Notes: generated by a model from the sequence alone, not told the origin. DNA of 64,000 nucleotides from Lonicera japonica (GCA_021464415.1 CM038466.1:50653356-50717355), one strand, 5' to 3'. Numbered from the stretch's first letter, positions 46,864-60,182 are shown. A program made the numbers and translations.

Positions 46864-47373
46864 GAGCATCTCCAATACTAACATGAATTAAATTTATCAA
46901 AAATATGTACATATAAGCTTGTCCAAAGATATGATTTCTACGTGGTACCAAAAATCTTGTTCATGGTTAAATTCTAAAAAAATCATCTTGAATGCTATTG
47001 TTAAAAGAATTGCCATTTACATTATTCATCAACTTTTTTAATAAAAAAATATAAAGAATATAGTCTTGTTTGATAGATCTTGGTGACTATTTTTTAGCAA
47101 TATAAATTTTATTGAAAATAGAATTATAAATTAAAAGTTAAAATATTTTAAATTTTAAAAAGTAAATTATTAAAATAAAAATGATGATGTGACACTTAGA
47201 CGAAATCTTCTAGATATAGAGAGTCACATTTACAATGTTTTTCCCTCTTTTTGTCACATCACTTTCATGGCCATTATCCATGTCACGTTGGAGATTTTTT
47301 TTTTAGCTCATCATCTATATATCATACGTGACACTTCAGTTTTCTCCAATTCATAATTGCATTTGAGATGTTC
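46864..47373. mobile_element. MITE with 3-bp TAA target duplication
   Basis: Ends are GAGCATCTCCAA and its near-complement TTTGAGATGTTC; both flanks are TAA. 510 bp, AT-rich, non-coding. The ends resemble those of the MITE at 60314 (GACCATTTCCA), suggesting related families. Confidence 0.6.
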
Positions 47374-47376
47374 TAA

Positions 47377-47830
47377 GTCCATCTCCAACATTGGTGTAAA
47401 CTCTCGTGTAAAATTTGAAATAGCCAATTAAATATCAACACATATTAAATGTCTTTTTATGTAAATTTTTTCATTTTTTACTTAAATTTTTTTATTCATA
47501 ATTTATTAGTCACAATAGATCTTATTTTATACATATTTTTGAGTATATTTCATATATATTATTCTTATTCAAATTTATATTTTGTATTAAAAGTTATTAC
47601 ATTTTAAAATTTTATAAAAAAAAATATTATGAGAGAAAACCCTAGTATGGTAGCATAAATCGGATGTGTATTTTACATGCATTTTATACAAAACTTCATT
47701 TTACACAACAATTGGAGCTATATTTTTTTACATATTGTGTAAAATATACACAAGACATGTTTTTATAATACCTTCAAAAATACTATAATTAATCTTTTCA
47801 CCCCACTTAAAATTTTAACCTTTAATTAGA
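47377..47830. repeat. AT-rich dispersed repeat, MITE-like
   Basis: Starts GTCCATCTCCAACATTGG, like a MITE end, directly after the preceding MITE; the other end was not found. Internal sequence (GTAAAATTTGAAATAGCCAAT, ATCAACACATATTAAATG) resembles 37400-37480, and TACACAA-type blocks resemble 63567-64000. Confidence 0.45.
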
Positions 47831-48139
47831 GCACATCGGGATCTAGCCCAGGGATAATAACTATTCCACAGAGTAAGGGATTATCTTCCCAACATTTATC
47901 AAAAAAATAAAATAAAATATTACATTACATTACATTAGAACTAAAGCTGGACAAAAAAAAAATACTAGTTCATTATAAAAGTTAAATATTACACATATAT
48001 TAAGTAGTTGTTATAAAATTGAACAAGATGTTGGATAAAACACATCACAAAAAAGTTTAGTAGATTTGTCAAAGAAATTAAAAAATCCCTATTAATTCCA
48101 GCTACTTTCTGATCATTTTCAGTTATTTTTTAAAGAGAA

Positions 48140-49200
48140 CAATTACGAGCATTTTCACTAACTAAAATATAATATAAATCCAAAACTTTATAATTATCAC
48201 ATGCAACTCGTAAAGTTCATATGTGAAATTCCACCTATGATCAACGTCTGTGGGTACAATTCTTATAACAAAACCTAAACAAATACAAAAATTTCTAAAA
48301 TTTTCATATTTAGCTAAATGAGTATTAATATTGCATACAATAAATTTTACGTTTTCTATAGATGCAGAAAAATGATGCAAACCATCTTGTACAATTAAAT
48401 TCAAAATGTGTACCAACAATGCACTCAAAACAATCTAGAGTTCAGTAGCAATTCTATCTGCATCTTCAAATATTCTTCAACAATCATTATAAGTAACATT
48501 ATTTAATGATATAAATAAAACTTTTTGAACAATATATCATTTTTCTAGTTCCTCAATTATTTCACTTCCGACATCTATTATAGTGTGTGGATATTTAATC
48601 ATTTTGAATGATGTTATTCTCCTATTTAAATTACATGCATTATCCACATAATGAGCAGTTAAAGACATAGATCCATATTTACTTTTTGAATTCCAAATTT
48701 CATAAGTTAAAGCAATTTTCTCCTTATAATTTTAAATTATTTTTCAAATCTTGTTGTTGAGTTTTAAAATTATCCATAACATCTCTTTTACATAGTAAAA
48801 TGTTGTTATGCTCTAACAATATACCCCGTAAGTTTGTTTCGTCCATTTGTTTAATCACAACTCTACTTAGTGAAATTAGTATCACCATCTTTATTTAATT
48901 GAAAATACTTATGAATATCCACTTTATTTTTAATACTTTCCATACAAGTAGCATTATGACGCTTTAAATGCATGGCTAGTTCCAAAAGATAATTTACCGC
49001 TTAACTGTTTGAAACAAATTTTACATACAGCTTTACAATAATTTTTTTTACCTTCAACATCAAAAATATTTATTACATCAAACTATTTTCAAATATCAAA
49101 TTTTTGGAATGTCATAGAACCAACCGCAATTGATGATGATGTCATAGCAGTTGATGATAAATATGGTTGTGATTATGAAGTAGAATTACTATTAATATTT
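48140..49200 (-). pseudogene. hAT-superfamily transposase relic
   Basis: The minus strand holds a BED zinc-finger remnant (CKICFKQLSGKLSFGTS, then in another frame HLKRHNATC) near 48960-49050, and downstream VHILNLIVQDGLHHF and HRWNFTYEL near 48215-48425, typical of hAT transposases of the RICESLEEPER type. Many stops and frameshifts lie between, so it cannot make transposase. Terminal inverted repeats and an 8-bp duplication were not found. Confidence 0.7.
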
Positions 49201-49377
49201 AAAAAAACTTGCATTAATATTTAAATTATTTTCAAATCCTTTGCCTTATAATATATTATATTAGCATAGTGGAAAAAAGAGTGAATTTTTCCACTTCATG
49301 CCCAAATTCGAGCCACGATAATTCCATTTCCCTCCAACTCCGTGGCCAACCACCATATGCATTCATATAATGCTAAT

Positions 49378-49379
<2 letters not shown>

Positions 49380-49410
<31 letters not shown>
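49380..49410. repeat. (AT)n microsatellite
   Basis: About 30 bases of alternating AT. The DNA from 49200 to 49700 holds nothing else recognised. Confidence 0.9.
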
Positions 49411-49413
<3 letters not shown>

Positions 49414-49707
49414 TCAATTTTTTCAATTGTAAAAAGTTGACCCAAATGATCCATTGTTTACTATTTAATAAAATTACAATCAGTTAAAGATACCAAGAGA
49501 ACAAATATGAAGACCAAATAGCAAGAGCCAAGTGCTCTTCAAGAAATTAAGAGATCAAAATTTTCATTAAAGATATAAATGTTTTTTTTAAGATGATCGA
49601 GATTCCACTATATAAATTATTAATCTGTTAACGAATATTTATATTATAAAGGAATGAGTGAAACCTAAAAAAATTCAACATGATCCATGGTGTCAAATAA
49701 TCACTTA

Positions 49708-50053
49708 GGCCTCGTTTGATTTGAGTATTAAAAAGTGGGATGAGATTATTAATATCACTTTTTTTATAATACCTTGTTTGGTTCGCATAAATGTGTTGGG
49801 ATTATTAATACCGGGACTAATTTAATCCCATTTTTTGTGGTATAATTTAATACCATGGGAGAGGTGGTATTGTTTATCCAGGATTAAAAAAAATAACTAT
49901 ATATTTTTAAAAATGCCATTGTTACTATAATATTTTCAAAAATGCCACCACCACCCCCACCCCCACCCCCCAACCCCCCATGCCCCCACCCCACCCCACC
50001 ACCCCCCACTCCCCACCCCACCCCACCCCCACCCCACCCCCCACCCTACCTCG

Positions 50054-50088
<35 letters not shown>

Positions 50089-50091
50089 TTA

Positions 50092-50160
<69 letters not shown>

Positions 50161-50367
50161 ACTTTTTTTGTTATTTCAAAATATAATCCCGTATACGAGT
50201 TACAGAACCAAACATGATATTAACATCAGTATGGGATATCCCAGTATTAATACTGCATGAATCAAACATGGTGTTGATATTAAATTAATATCAGGATTAA
50301 TAATCCAGTACTATTAAAACTGGTATTATTAATCCCACTGATCCTAATACCTGAATCAAACGAGTCC
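49708..50367. mobile_element. Tourist-like MITE with internal microsatellites
   Basis: The left end GGCCTCGTTTGATTTGAGTA mirrors the right end (complement GGACTCGTTTGATTCAGGTA); the flanks are both TTA (49705-49707 and 50368-50370). Inside are about 110 bases of C-rich ACCCCC repeats (49944-50056), then (CTA)n, then (ATT)n to about 50158. The 660-bp size comes partly from this expansion. The proline-rich open frame over it is an artefact of the repeats. Confidence 0.85.
49944..50158. repeat. C-rich tract, (CTA)n and (ATT)n compound microsatellite
   Basis: Three simple repeats abut: CCACCCC-type (i-motif capable; G-quadruplex capable on the minus strand), (CTA)n from about 50058, and (ATT)n to about 50158. 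Confidence 0.9.
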
Positions 50368-50827
50368 TTAGGGTATTAATCATTTAAGTCTGTAAAACGT
50401 ATAATAGTAAGATATTAAAGTATCACATCATATAAAAGAACATGAGTATACTATTATTATTCTAAAGAAAAAATAAAAAATAAAAATAAAAAATGTGATT
50501 TGAAAATTTTATAATTTGAAATTTCCCACCCTCTTGCTTTTATAACAATTTTTTTCCCTCTAACATTTGATTTTCTCTTACAATTGGAGATCCGATAAGT
50601 CCACAAAATGTATAATTTTAAGATATTAAAACACTATAACTTTAAATCTAAAAATTGGAATTAGATAAAAAAAATATATATATATATTTAAAACTTACTC
50701 ATCAAGATCTATAAAATAAGATTTATTTTAACTATCTGTTAAATTTTTTCATGAGTTTTTTAAAATTGATTGAAAAAAACTTTAACAAAAATTATATTCA
50801 ACTCAGCTCATTTTTTCAACTTATTTT

Positions 50828-51973
50828 TGTTAAATTATATTTTCTTATTGCTTATTATTTATCTAGTTTCCTTTTCCTTGTTGAATTAGGTTAGTTTCCT
50901 TTTCCTTGTTAGATTAGTTATTTCCTTTTCTATTATCTTGTAAGGCTCTATAAATAGAGTTCCCTCTTTATGTAATATTAAGAATTCACACTATCAGTTT
51001 AATAATATTTCTCTCTCTCCTATAATCTTAACATGGTATCAGAGGTATAAGATCCTCACGCCTTTTCGTTCACCGGCGAGCGATGTATATCGTTGTCCGC
51101 TGGACCTCCAAACCTCGATGTCACTCATCACATTATCTAGCCGTCTTCTTGTCACCCGCCATCTTCATAGCCCAAACACCTTTATTGTTAATCAATCTTG
51201 TCAGAAATCCAACCAAACCTAAACGATGCCCGCTCATCCAAAATTCATTAGCCGCACCGCACATTGTCTAAATTTCAGTATTCTGATTTCAAACCGAAAG
51301 ATACCATTAGCCTCATCTCTCAGATCCAGTTTTTCTAGTTCTATTCAGTTTTTTTTTTACTCAGATTCCAGTTTTTACTCAGATTTACTCAGATTCCAAT
51401 TTTTTACTCAGACAGTCAAGTTTTTCTCTTATTCAGACGATCCAGTTTTTCTTTTATTAAGATGATCCAGCTTTTCTTTTCTCAGATTTTCTACCTAGAT
51501 TTTTTATTCCAGTTTTTTTACTCAGACCAAATTTTATATTCATGTTTCAGTATTCTATTCTTGTTCCACTTTTTTTCCAGTTTCTCTAAGATCTTCTTGT
51601 TCCAGTTTTTCAGTTTTATATTCTAGTTTTTCCTGTCGGAATTCTTGAAGACTCAGTCATCCTCGTCGGCTCGCCTGCCTCATTCGCCTATGTGCTAGTT
51701 TGTCTACCCAGCTTGTCCTTTTTCAAACTCAGAATGCTCTCCTAGCCTTCTTGAGTTTGAAGGGGGGTGGTAAATTATATTTTCTTATTTCTTATTATTT
51801 ATCTAGTTTCCTTTTCCTTGTTGAATTAGGTTAGTTTCCTTTTCCTTGTTAGATTAGTTATTTCCTTTTCTATTATCTTGTAAGGCTCTATAAATAGAGT
51901 TTCCTCTTTATGTAATATTAAGAATTCACACTATCAGTTTAATAATATTTCTCTCTCTCCTATAATCTTAACA
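50828..51973 (+). mobile_element. Small non-autonomous copia-type LTR element
   Basis: 1146 bp. LTRs of 206 bp each (50828-51033 and 51768-51973) differ at about three positions. TGGTATCAGAGGT directly after the left LTR matches the initiator tRNA-Met site, GAAGGGGGG precedes the right LTR, and the flanks are both ATTTT, a perfect 5-bp duplication. TATAAATAG lies near 50949. The 734-bp interior is T/C-rich with repeated (A/C)CAG(A/T)TTTTT units and encodes no recognisable protein. Between TRIM and larger derivatives in size; it depends on another copia element. Confidence 0.9.
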
Positions 51974-52079
51974 ATTTTAACACTTTTTAATAAAAAAATT
52001 AAAAAATTTAATTTAAAACTTCCACCAAACATGACAGTTATCTCTATGTATCAAAAAATTAAAGAAGTAATTTTTGAAC

Positions 52080-52142
52080 TCTCAACAATAACCATTGAAT
52101 TAAAAAATGTTGTTTTAGGAGATGAATCTTTGAGGAATTATT
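52080..52142 (-). pseudogene. Third TNL copy: 5' UTR and first codons only
   Basis: ATGGTTATTGTTGAGAG on the minus strand, with the 5' UTR block up to CCTCAAAGATTCATC, matches TNL2 at 45890-45955 (start MVIV). Similarity stops after about five codons on one side and near 52142 on the other. The matching upstream block reappears only at about 61500, beyond the LINE. Confidence 0.65.
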
Positions 52143-52440
52143 AAGTGACTGAAGTGTCAGGCGCGGTCCCTGCTACTCCGTTGTGCTCTTTGTTTTGGTT
52201 GTCCCGCTCTAGTTGGACCGTAAAAAACGTGGGCTTCCTTCCCAACGCTTTTTTATTTCTTTTTTGGTGTACGGAAAGTAAGGAAAGATTAACTTTTTTG
52301 GTTACAGAGGAAAGCAAAAACAAACAACAACAAAACAAAAAAGTCTAGTCGCCTCTCATATAGGTGATTCCTTGCATATCTGCTTTTAGAAGTTGGACTA
52401 GCTCATTCGAAGGCACCATCACTCGCATTGCTTGCTCTCC

Positions 52441-55400
52441 TTAGACTTTTTCGAGTTTTGACATGAAGTCGGCACATTTGTTTCCTTCTCGTAGGACGTG
52501 AACTAGATTAATCAGCGTTGCTTCCTTCATACTTCGGCAATCTTGGATGAGAGTTTTGTCTGGGTGGTTTCCAATTTCTTCATTATTGTTGATGAGGTTG
52601 ACAGTAGAAAGGGCGTCAATTTCGACAATAGCTTCCAGCCACCCTTTCTCTTTTGCAAGCTTCATGGCACTTCGTATCCCCCAAAACTCCGCTTGAAAAG
52701 GAGTGGCATAACCGATCCTCCCATAAAAACCTTCAATCCACCTTCCGTAGCTATCTCTAGCAAGACCACCATAGGCAGCCCATCCGTATTCACCAAAGCT
52801 ACTGCCGTCCGAGTTGATCTTAATAGTTCCTATAGGAGGACAAACCCAACTGATTAATTCACAACGACTATGCACAGCATTTTTACTATGGTAATCAAAA
52901 GCATGAAAAAATTCAGTAGCAAAGTGCTTGCTCTTAATAGCAATGCTCTGGGGATCAACAGTGGTATTGTTGAATTGTCTATCATTCCTGCTTTTCCACA
53001 ACATCCAGAGGGTGACTGCGAACACAGTTCCCCCCGGGGTCTCAAATCTGAACCTGTCATTTTCACTCTTGCAATTAAGGTCGAGCCACGAATTAAAATT
53101 ATGATCTTGATTGCACCAAACCAAATCATTTGTGAGGACTTGCCAGGTGCGCTGGGCAACATTACAATCCTTAAAAATATGTTCTATATTTTCAATATTT
53201 CCACAATAGCTACAATAAGGATTTTGAGTAATGTTTCTGATCACACAGGCCTCATTAGTGAGGATTTTTCCATGTTTAACAAGCCATAGAAATATAATGA
53301 TTTTTTGTGGGAGTTTTAGCTTCCAAATCCAGCTCCACTCCAGGTTCTCATTAATATTGATGGAGTTAGAATTCAACAAAATATCATAGCAAGAGGATAT
53401 TTGAAACTTCCCTGAGCCTTTCCCTAACCAAGAGGGCGAGTCCTGCAAAACAGATTAGGTAGGGAGGGGGGTGCTGATGATATTATTAGCGCAATCAGGG
53501 GGAAAGTTACTAGATATTATATTCATATCCTAATCTCCATTCCTGGTGATAAAGTCAGCCACTTTCATGTTACATATATCATCATTTATGTTGCATGTGT
53601 CCTTGATAGGACCATTACCACACCACCAATCCTTTCTCATGGAAATCTGATCCCCATTTCCAACATTCCACTTGGTATTCGTAGCCAAAAGATCCTTCGT
53701 GTTGTAAATGCGTTTCCATATATGCGATGTATTAGATTTCTTAGCCCATAGTTTAGGATTTCCACCACATTTATATTTATCACGCATCAACTTAACCCAA
53801 GGAGAGCACGGGTTGTTCATCACCTACCACCCAAGTTTAGCATTGGTGGCAACATTAGTGTCGTTGCATTTACGAATACCCAACCCCCCTTTAGTCTTAG
53901 GTTTACACACTTTGTCCCAATTCACAAGGTGGACCTTTTTCTTATTATCAGTATCACCCCATAAAAAATTACGGTTGAGCTTCTCAATTTTCTTACAAAC
54001 ATATGAAGGAAATTTCATAGTTTGCATCACATAATTAGGGATAGTAGAGGAGACAAAAGTGATAAGAGTTCTCATTCCCGCAACAAAAAGCACATTAGCT
54101 TTCCAACTACTGAGTTTTCTCTGAACTTTATCAATGATCTTTTTAAAATGCTCTTTCTTGGTTTTACCATGCACAAGAGGGAAACCAAGGTAGGTTCCAA
54201 GATTATCAGTGATGTTCATTCCGCAAATGAATTTGAACTTCAGAGCCTCCCTTCTAGGAACGTTAAGAGAGCAATACATTTTAGATTTCTCAAAATTAAT
54301 TTTTTGGCCGGAGACTTCACAAAAGTAATTTAAAACCTCCATTATGGTATGACAACTACTCTCGGTAGCTTCAGCAAAAAGAATCAAATCATCAGCAAAG
54401 AATAGGTGACTAAAGGCTTCTCCTTACGGCGAGGCTTTAATACCCGTCCAATCTTTAGAAATGACTTTGTTATTAATCAAGTTGGACATGAATTTGAGGC
54501 ATAAAACAAAAATGTACGGCGATAAAGGATCACCCTGCCTTAAACCACGGGTAGGCTTGAAAGCATTGAGGGTTTCGCCGTTCCAAAGAATAGAAGTCTC
54601 ACCTTGAGTAATACAGGCCATGATAAGTTTAATCCATCTATCAGAAAAGTTAAAGTTACTAAGAACTTTTTCAATGAAATTCCAATCCATTCTATCATAG
54701 GCTTTCTCAAGGTCAATTTTCCAAATTATACCACCAACTTTGCCTTTCCTCCTTTTTTCAAGAGAATGTATTATCTCTTGAGAAATGATGACATTATCCT
54801 TCGTTTGGTGACTTGGCATAAAACTGGATTGCCAAGGACCCACAATCTTATTAAGCAGCGGCCTAAGCCTATAAACAATAATTTTGGTAATGATTTTGTA
54901 CACAACATTGCAAAGAGTAATAGGCCAAAGATGGTTCACACATTCAGGGTTATCAACCTTCGGAATTAAAGTGATAAGGGAATTATTAAGCTAAGAAGGA
55001 AAATCCAAACTTTTAAAGCAGTTAATAACAAATTGAATAAGGTTGTCTCTAACCTTATCCCAATTTTTTTGAAAAAAATGGGTTGAAAACCATCCGGCCC
55101 AAGCACCTTCAGACCGTTCATGCTAAAGGTAGCTGCTTTAATTCCCACAGCATTAATATCAAGGCTCAAAATACGGTTATCCCTTTCACTGAGCTTAGGG
55201 GCATTAGGAAAAGAAATATTAGTAACATCAAGATTATTATCTCTCATAAATAAATTAATGAAAGTCTCTCTAATATGAGAAGCTATGGTGGTAGCATCAT
55301 TAATCCATATATTGTTGATTTTCAATCTTTCGATTTTGTTTCTTTTCCTCCTAATGATGGTGGATAGGTGGAAGAAATGAGTATTTCTATCACCATTACA

Positions 55401-56732
55401 AATCCACTGAATTCTCGACTTTCGTTTCCATAACAAGTCTTCTTGATTAAGAATTTTTTGGAACTCGAGTCTGAGATTTTTTCCAAGGTTGTCCAGCTGG
55501 GCAGAAAAACATTTTTTTTTGGGCAATTTGGATACCCCGAAGCTTAGCTTTGATGCGTTTTTTGTTATAAAAAATATTGCTAAAACATTTTTGTTCCATA
55601 TTTTGATTTTGGCAGTAAGCTGGTTCAAATTATCATGGACATTAGACGAATGTATCCAAGTATTATTCAAAAAGTTATTGAAATCACTATGATCCATCCA
55701 GCTCGCAAGGAAACGGAAAGGTCTATTAGTAATAGAAGGAGTAAAGTTTGAGTTCATACCTTCCAAATTTATAACCATTGGAGTGTGATCGGAGTAGGTT
55801 CTAGGCAGGTTGGTCACGCTAGCTTCTTGGTAATGTAACCCCCAATTAGCGTTTGCAAGTGCACGGTCCAATTTCACCATCGAGTTAGCTAGGCCCTCTC
55901 TACCATTAGTCCAGGTGAGGTTCGGACCACTAGAACCTAAGTCAATAAGGTTGCAGTCTTGAATATTGGCAGCGAACGTAGAGCTAGCGGCTGAAAAGGA
56001 GCTCGAAGCGGCATATTTTTTTTCATTTCCATTCAAGTGGTCATTAAAATCTCCGGCCACAAGCCATGGAAAATTAGCTCCGTTAGCAACTGCCTTGAGG
56101 TTATTCCAGAGGTGGCTTCGGAGAACCCTGTTTGGGCTAGCGTAGATAGTAGATAGTAACCAGTCCTCGTAGCCATTTCTAGTAACAATGGCATGAATGA
56201 TTTGTCGGGTAACTTAGAATTGAGTTAAGGTGACTCTATTATGGTCCCAGATCAGCCATATACCCCCAACCTTACCGTTCGGGTCCGCAATAATATTATG
56301 AAAATAGCCCAGGTTTCTGAAGAAGGTTTCAAGACTTGTAAATGGTACCTTGGTTTCCATGATAGCAATAAGGACCGGATCATGATCTCTGAACATATCA
56401 GCCATAGTGTTCTTGAAGTCATTGTTACCGACTCCGCGGCAATTCCAAAAGATGCACTTTATTGATGGGTCAATGTGGGTATAGGGGAGGACCGTGTCAC
56501 TCGGCCATCCTAGAGTCAGTTTCCCTCTCATCATCGATTCTGCAGTTGATGTTGTTGCTGCCATTTGCACATTGTGTAGCCATGGTTCCATCTTCCAGGC
56601 CTCGTCGGTTAGCATGCGGAACCTCACTTGATTGATGTTCCATTGTATCTCTGTTATGTGAACTTCCTCCTCCTCTACTGGTAGAGAGAACCAAGCAGGG
56701 TTGCTGGTCACTTTGTGGTTGAATGTTTCCAT
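52441..56732 (-). pseudogene. LINE ORF2: endonuclease, reverse transcriptase, RNase H
   Basis: Reads from METFNHKV at 56732 to a stop at 52441. Endonuclease: FWNCRGVGN, AIMETK, AGDFNDHLNG and YSDHTPMVI. RT: WKIDLEKAYDRMDW, TRGLRQGDPLSPY and the catalytic FADD box. Then a zinc-binding region (CSYCGNIENIEHIFKDC) and RNase H (NSDGSS, AEFWGI, EIDAL, CADF), the RNase H type typical of some plant L1 elements. Breaks: stops at 56214, 54991, 54424, 53824, 53530 and 53455 and a 1-nt loss in a T-run near 55075. It overlaps the end of ORF1 by about 236 bp in another frame. It would have copied RNA by target-primed reverse transcription. Confidence 0.88.
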
Positions 56733-59700
56733 ATGAGGGGTCAGGCAGATGTGAGTTAGGGTTGAAGATTGGTATGGGAAGTGGCGGAAAAGGTGTAGAA
56801 GTGGAGATAGAGTAATTTGAGTGTTGTAACCTTAAATGTTTACTTTGGAAAAAAGAGTTACTGGTGGTAGGTTGAGATGTCAGAACACCTTTACCTTTTC
56901 CCAATATGATAGTTTCAGTTTGCATCAAATTATTCTGGCTAGATATTCTGATCCCCTGGTTAGGTTTACTAACTACATGTTTGGTTTTTGTGGTATTTCT
57001 TGGTTGGAATCTGACGGTTTTATTTTCGGAATTTGGGCCAATTTGATTGAAAGCAGACCCGTTACCATTTCTATTTTGAGCTTCATGTGCATCATTATCC
57101 TTCCTGGATTTTCTTTTCAGGCTTTCCACTTCCAGATATGGCCCTGTTTCATTTAAATGCAAAAATCTATTATTATTAGTAGCATTAGTGTTATAACTCT
57201 TGTTGTTACCTAGGCCCATAGGAGGTTGGGTCTTTCTGTATCTGGGTTTGACCAGCATCCATGACCTATAGCTTCCTTCCTATTGTTGGCCATTGTCCTC
57301 TTTATTAATAACATTTGAGTCTCATCTATAACCGAACACCATTGGTACGGTTTCTTCGCTTGAAGTACCTACAGAATTTGTGTTAACATTATTAACAATA
57401 GGTATAGAAGTAGTAGCAGTGGTAACTGGGTGTTCACGGCATAGATCCGCCTTGTGCCCAATTTTCCCACACTTATAACATAAATGATGAATAAACTCAT
57501 ACACAGCATTGTATTGTTTCCCCGCCAAAATGTATGCCGGTATCAATGGTTTGGCCAAGTCAATTTGAACACATACTCTAGCATACTTCCTTCTACTAGA
57601 AGTAGCTGTGTTAAAATCAACTTTGATCGGCTTCCCCAATTTTTTAGCAATGCGATATGTAGGTCGAAAAATACCCTAGAGGGGGGTGAATAGGGTTTTT
57701 AAAACTTAATGCGGAATTTAAAACTTTTCTAACAATGTTTTAAGTAAAACAAATTTACAAAACAAATTATCAAGGAATGCAAGAAAATAAACAATCTCAA
57801 GCAAACAATAATATAGCAAGTAAATAAAGAGATTGAGTAAGAAAGATTAAACCAATCGAAGTCCAAGATTTTTTGTCCACATGGTTCGGCTTGTTCCCCC
57901 TACTCCGCGCTCGGTTAGTTCCCCGAGAACTTCCACTATAACCGATCTCCTTCCGGGTGAAGATCAAACCTCTACAAGTGTTGTCTCACACACTCTACAA
58001 GTATTGCTACACCACAATACTCTCACAAGATACCCTCTTGCTAAACTTGTGAAATTTACCTTTCACAATTTCTAAACAAGAATTTACCTCCTTGTTTTTC
58101 CTATGAGATTTACCTCTCACAATTGAATACAAAATTGTTTGGTGATTCACACCAATTTACAATAACTCTCTCAAGTGTGTAAAGAATACAATTTGAAGCT
58201 CACACTAGAGATATCAAAATTGATCAAAGTATATAGCTCAAAAATGAAAGATTGATCAAAATGTATTCTTGAATCTTTGTATATTTGAATATATGAATAA
58301 TAGAGTATTAGAATGATTCAAGGTGTGTTAAAACATGTCTAGGACCTCATATTTATAGCTTGCAAACTCATATGGCCGTTGGGGATGATTAAGAGAGGTT
58401 TTGGCTCCAAGGTATACAGTTTCAAACTTTCCAACAGCTAGTTTTGACAAAAAAATTCAAAATTGTTTTGTTAATTTCTCCCAATTAGACCGTTGGATCA
58501 TGCTCCAATTTTAGTCAAAATTGTCAGGAGATGTTGTCTAACTACTGTAAAAATTTCAAAATGATCGGAGTTTGGGAAGGCCTCTATTTTACCGTTAGAT
58601 CAAAACTGGGCAAAAATTGAGCGAATTTTAAACGAAAAATAAAAATATTTTTCCAATTTAATAATTTAGTTCCAAATAAAATTCTAATGATTTTTGAACT
58701 TCAAATATATGTTTCTAAGATACCCATTTTTATTATAGCTTAAAATATGATCATTTAAAATTAATATGAATTTATTTTGAAATTGGTTTTTATAAGAATG
58801 ATGTTTTGAAATGATTTTGATTCAAACTTGGTTTTGATCAATCTAATAATGATGCAAGTTCATGTTTGAGCTATATAATCAATCAATTAAGAAACTTTAC
58901 ATTAATCCTAAGCAAACACTCAATTACCAAATAGATGAGTCTTCGAATGCTTCGATTTGTTTCTTCAAATTGATTCTTCCCTTGAAGCTTTTCCCTTGAA
59001 GCTTTTGCATATGATTCTTGATCTTTGTGCTTCATGGATTTGCATTGCTAGCTTGTGAGTGATGAGATTGATCTTCTTGTCTTGTCCAACGCTTGTAGAA
59101 GAATGATCTTGATTCGGGTAGATCGGTTTTAGTCGAATGCTTCGCTGACTTGATCGGATATTGATTGAATGATCCTTGTCAAACTTCCTTTGAGCAATCA
59201 TGCTATTCTTGATTTTCCACATAAGAAATCTATAATCGTATATCAAGAACATGTTAAATTACACATGATTGATTTATTATTATTATCAAAATAAGATTAA
59301 GACCTTTAAGGTCAACACGATACATCGGTTTTTTACCAAAATACTCAATTGGTAGCTCCGGTATCCTAATCCAAACCGTCGTCGGCGTATCCTTTGCTTC
59401 CGACGGCTTGAAATTTGGCTCCCACTTTCTAACGGTTAGGTAATGGTTCATGATAACCCATGGCCCTTCCGCTTGAATATGTTGGTAATCCTCCTCAAAT
59501 TTAAACTTGATGAGGTAGAAACCTTCATCAAGATCAATTATTTTAAAGTCCCCTTGCAGTTTCCATAGGATTTTTACCCTAGTAGTAAGGGCTTTATATC
59601 CTATGTTCTTGCCCAACAGCTTGACAATGAGGCAATTTCTCCATTTATCATGGAGCTCGACAACATACCATTAGGTATGTCCACAATAGGAAAAGGGGAA

Positions 59701-60182
59701 TCCTCTTTTGAGGGGTTAACATTAAGATCTAGATTCTGGGAATTCTGCAACCCCATAGAATCTTCCTCATCAGACCAATCATCATCCTTATTGAACACAA
59801 AATCTTTTTGATTTTCATTTGATACAACATCCTTATAGGATTTGTATCTATTGGGTTGTGGGTCATCACCCCCACCACCCATTTTGGTGCAATCAAATTC
59901 TGCAATACCATGATTGAGCTCCACAAAAGGAGTTCTATCATTCATTTTTAACTCTTTTCCTTGAGGTACCTCAGATGGCCTTCCTCCAGAGATGAGGGTT
60001 TCCATTGACTCATCGAGAATTTCAGCAGGAGTCGAATCATCCGTGAAGGAGATCTCTATTATATGGGAATTTTTTACTTTCTTGTTGCTTCTATTGCTAT
60101 TTTCTTCCTCTTTCAATGACAACCCCGGGGGTTGATCTGTTTCTGGTGGGAGGATCAGGGTGTTTGTGGGTGGGTTTTGCAT
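56497..60182 (-). pseudogene. LINE ORF1, split by a solo LTR
   Basis: Likely start ATG at 60182. The first part (to 59318) has an acidic N-terminal region and a DUF4283-like block (LDEGFYLIKFKFEEDYQHI, GPWVIMNHYLTVRKW, VWIRIPELPIEYF). It resumes at 57657 (IAKKLGKPIKVD), followed by the zinc knuckle CYKCGKIGHKADLC and a low-complexity tail to 56497. Stops at about 57324 and 57279 also break it. This is a nucleic-acid-binding, gag-like protein of plant L1 elements. Confidence 0.85.
57658..59317 (+). mobile_element. Solo LTR of SIRE/Maximus-like Ty1/copia type
   Basis: 1660 bp, TGTAGG...TCAACA, flanked by CGATA on both sides (57653-57657 and 59318-59322), a perfect 5-bp duplication. It begins with TACCCTAGAGGGGGGTGAAT, a start well known from SIRE-like LTRs, followed by a CACATGGTTCGGC block. 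It sits inside LINE ORF1 and is therefore younger than the LINE. No internal region remains. Confidence 0.85.

Noticed and set aside
49942..50217. Open frame rich in proline, then leucine and isoleucine
   Set aside because: It is the translation of the C-rich, CTA and ATT microsatellites inside a MITE, not a protein.
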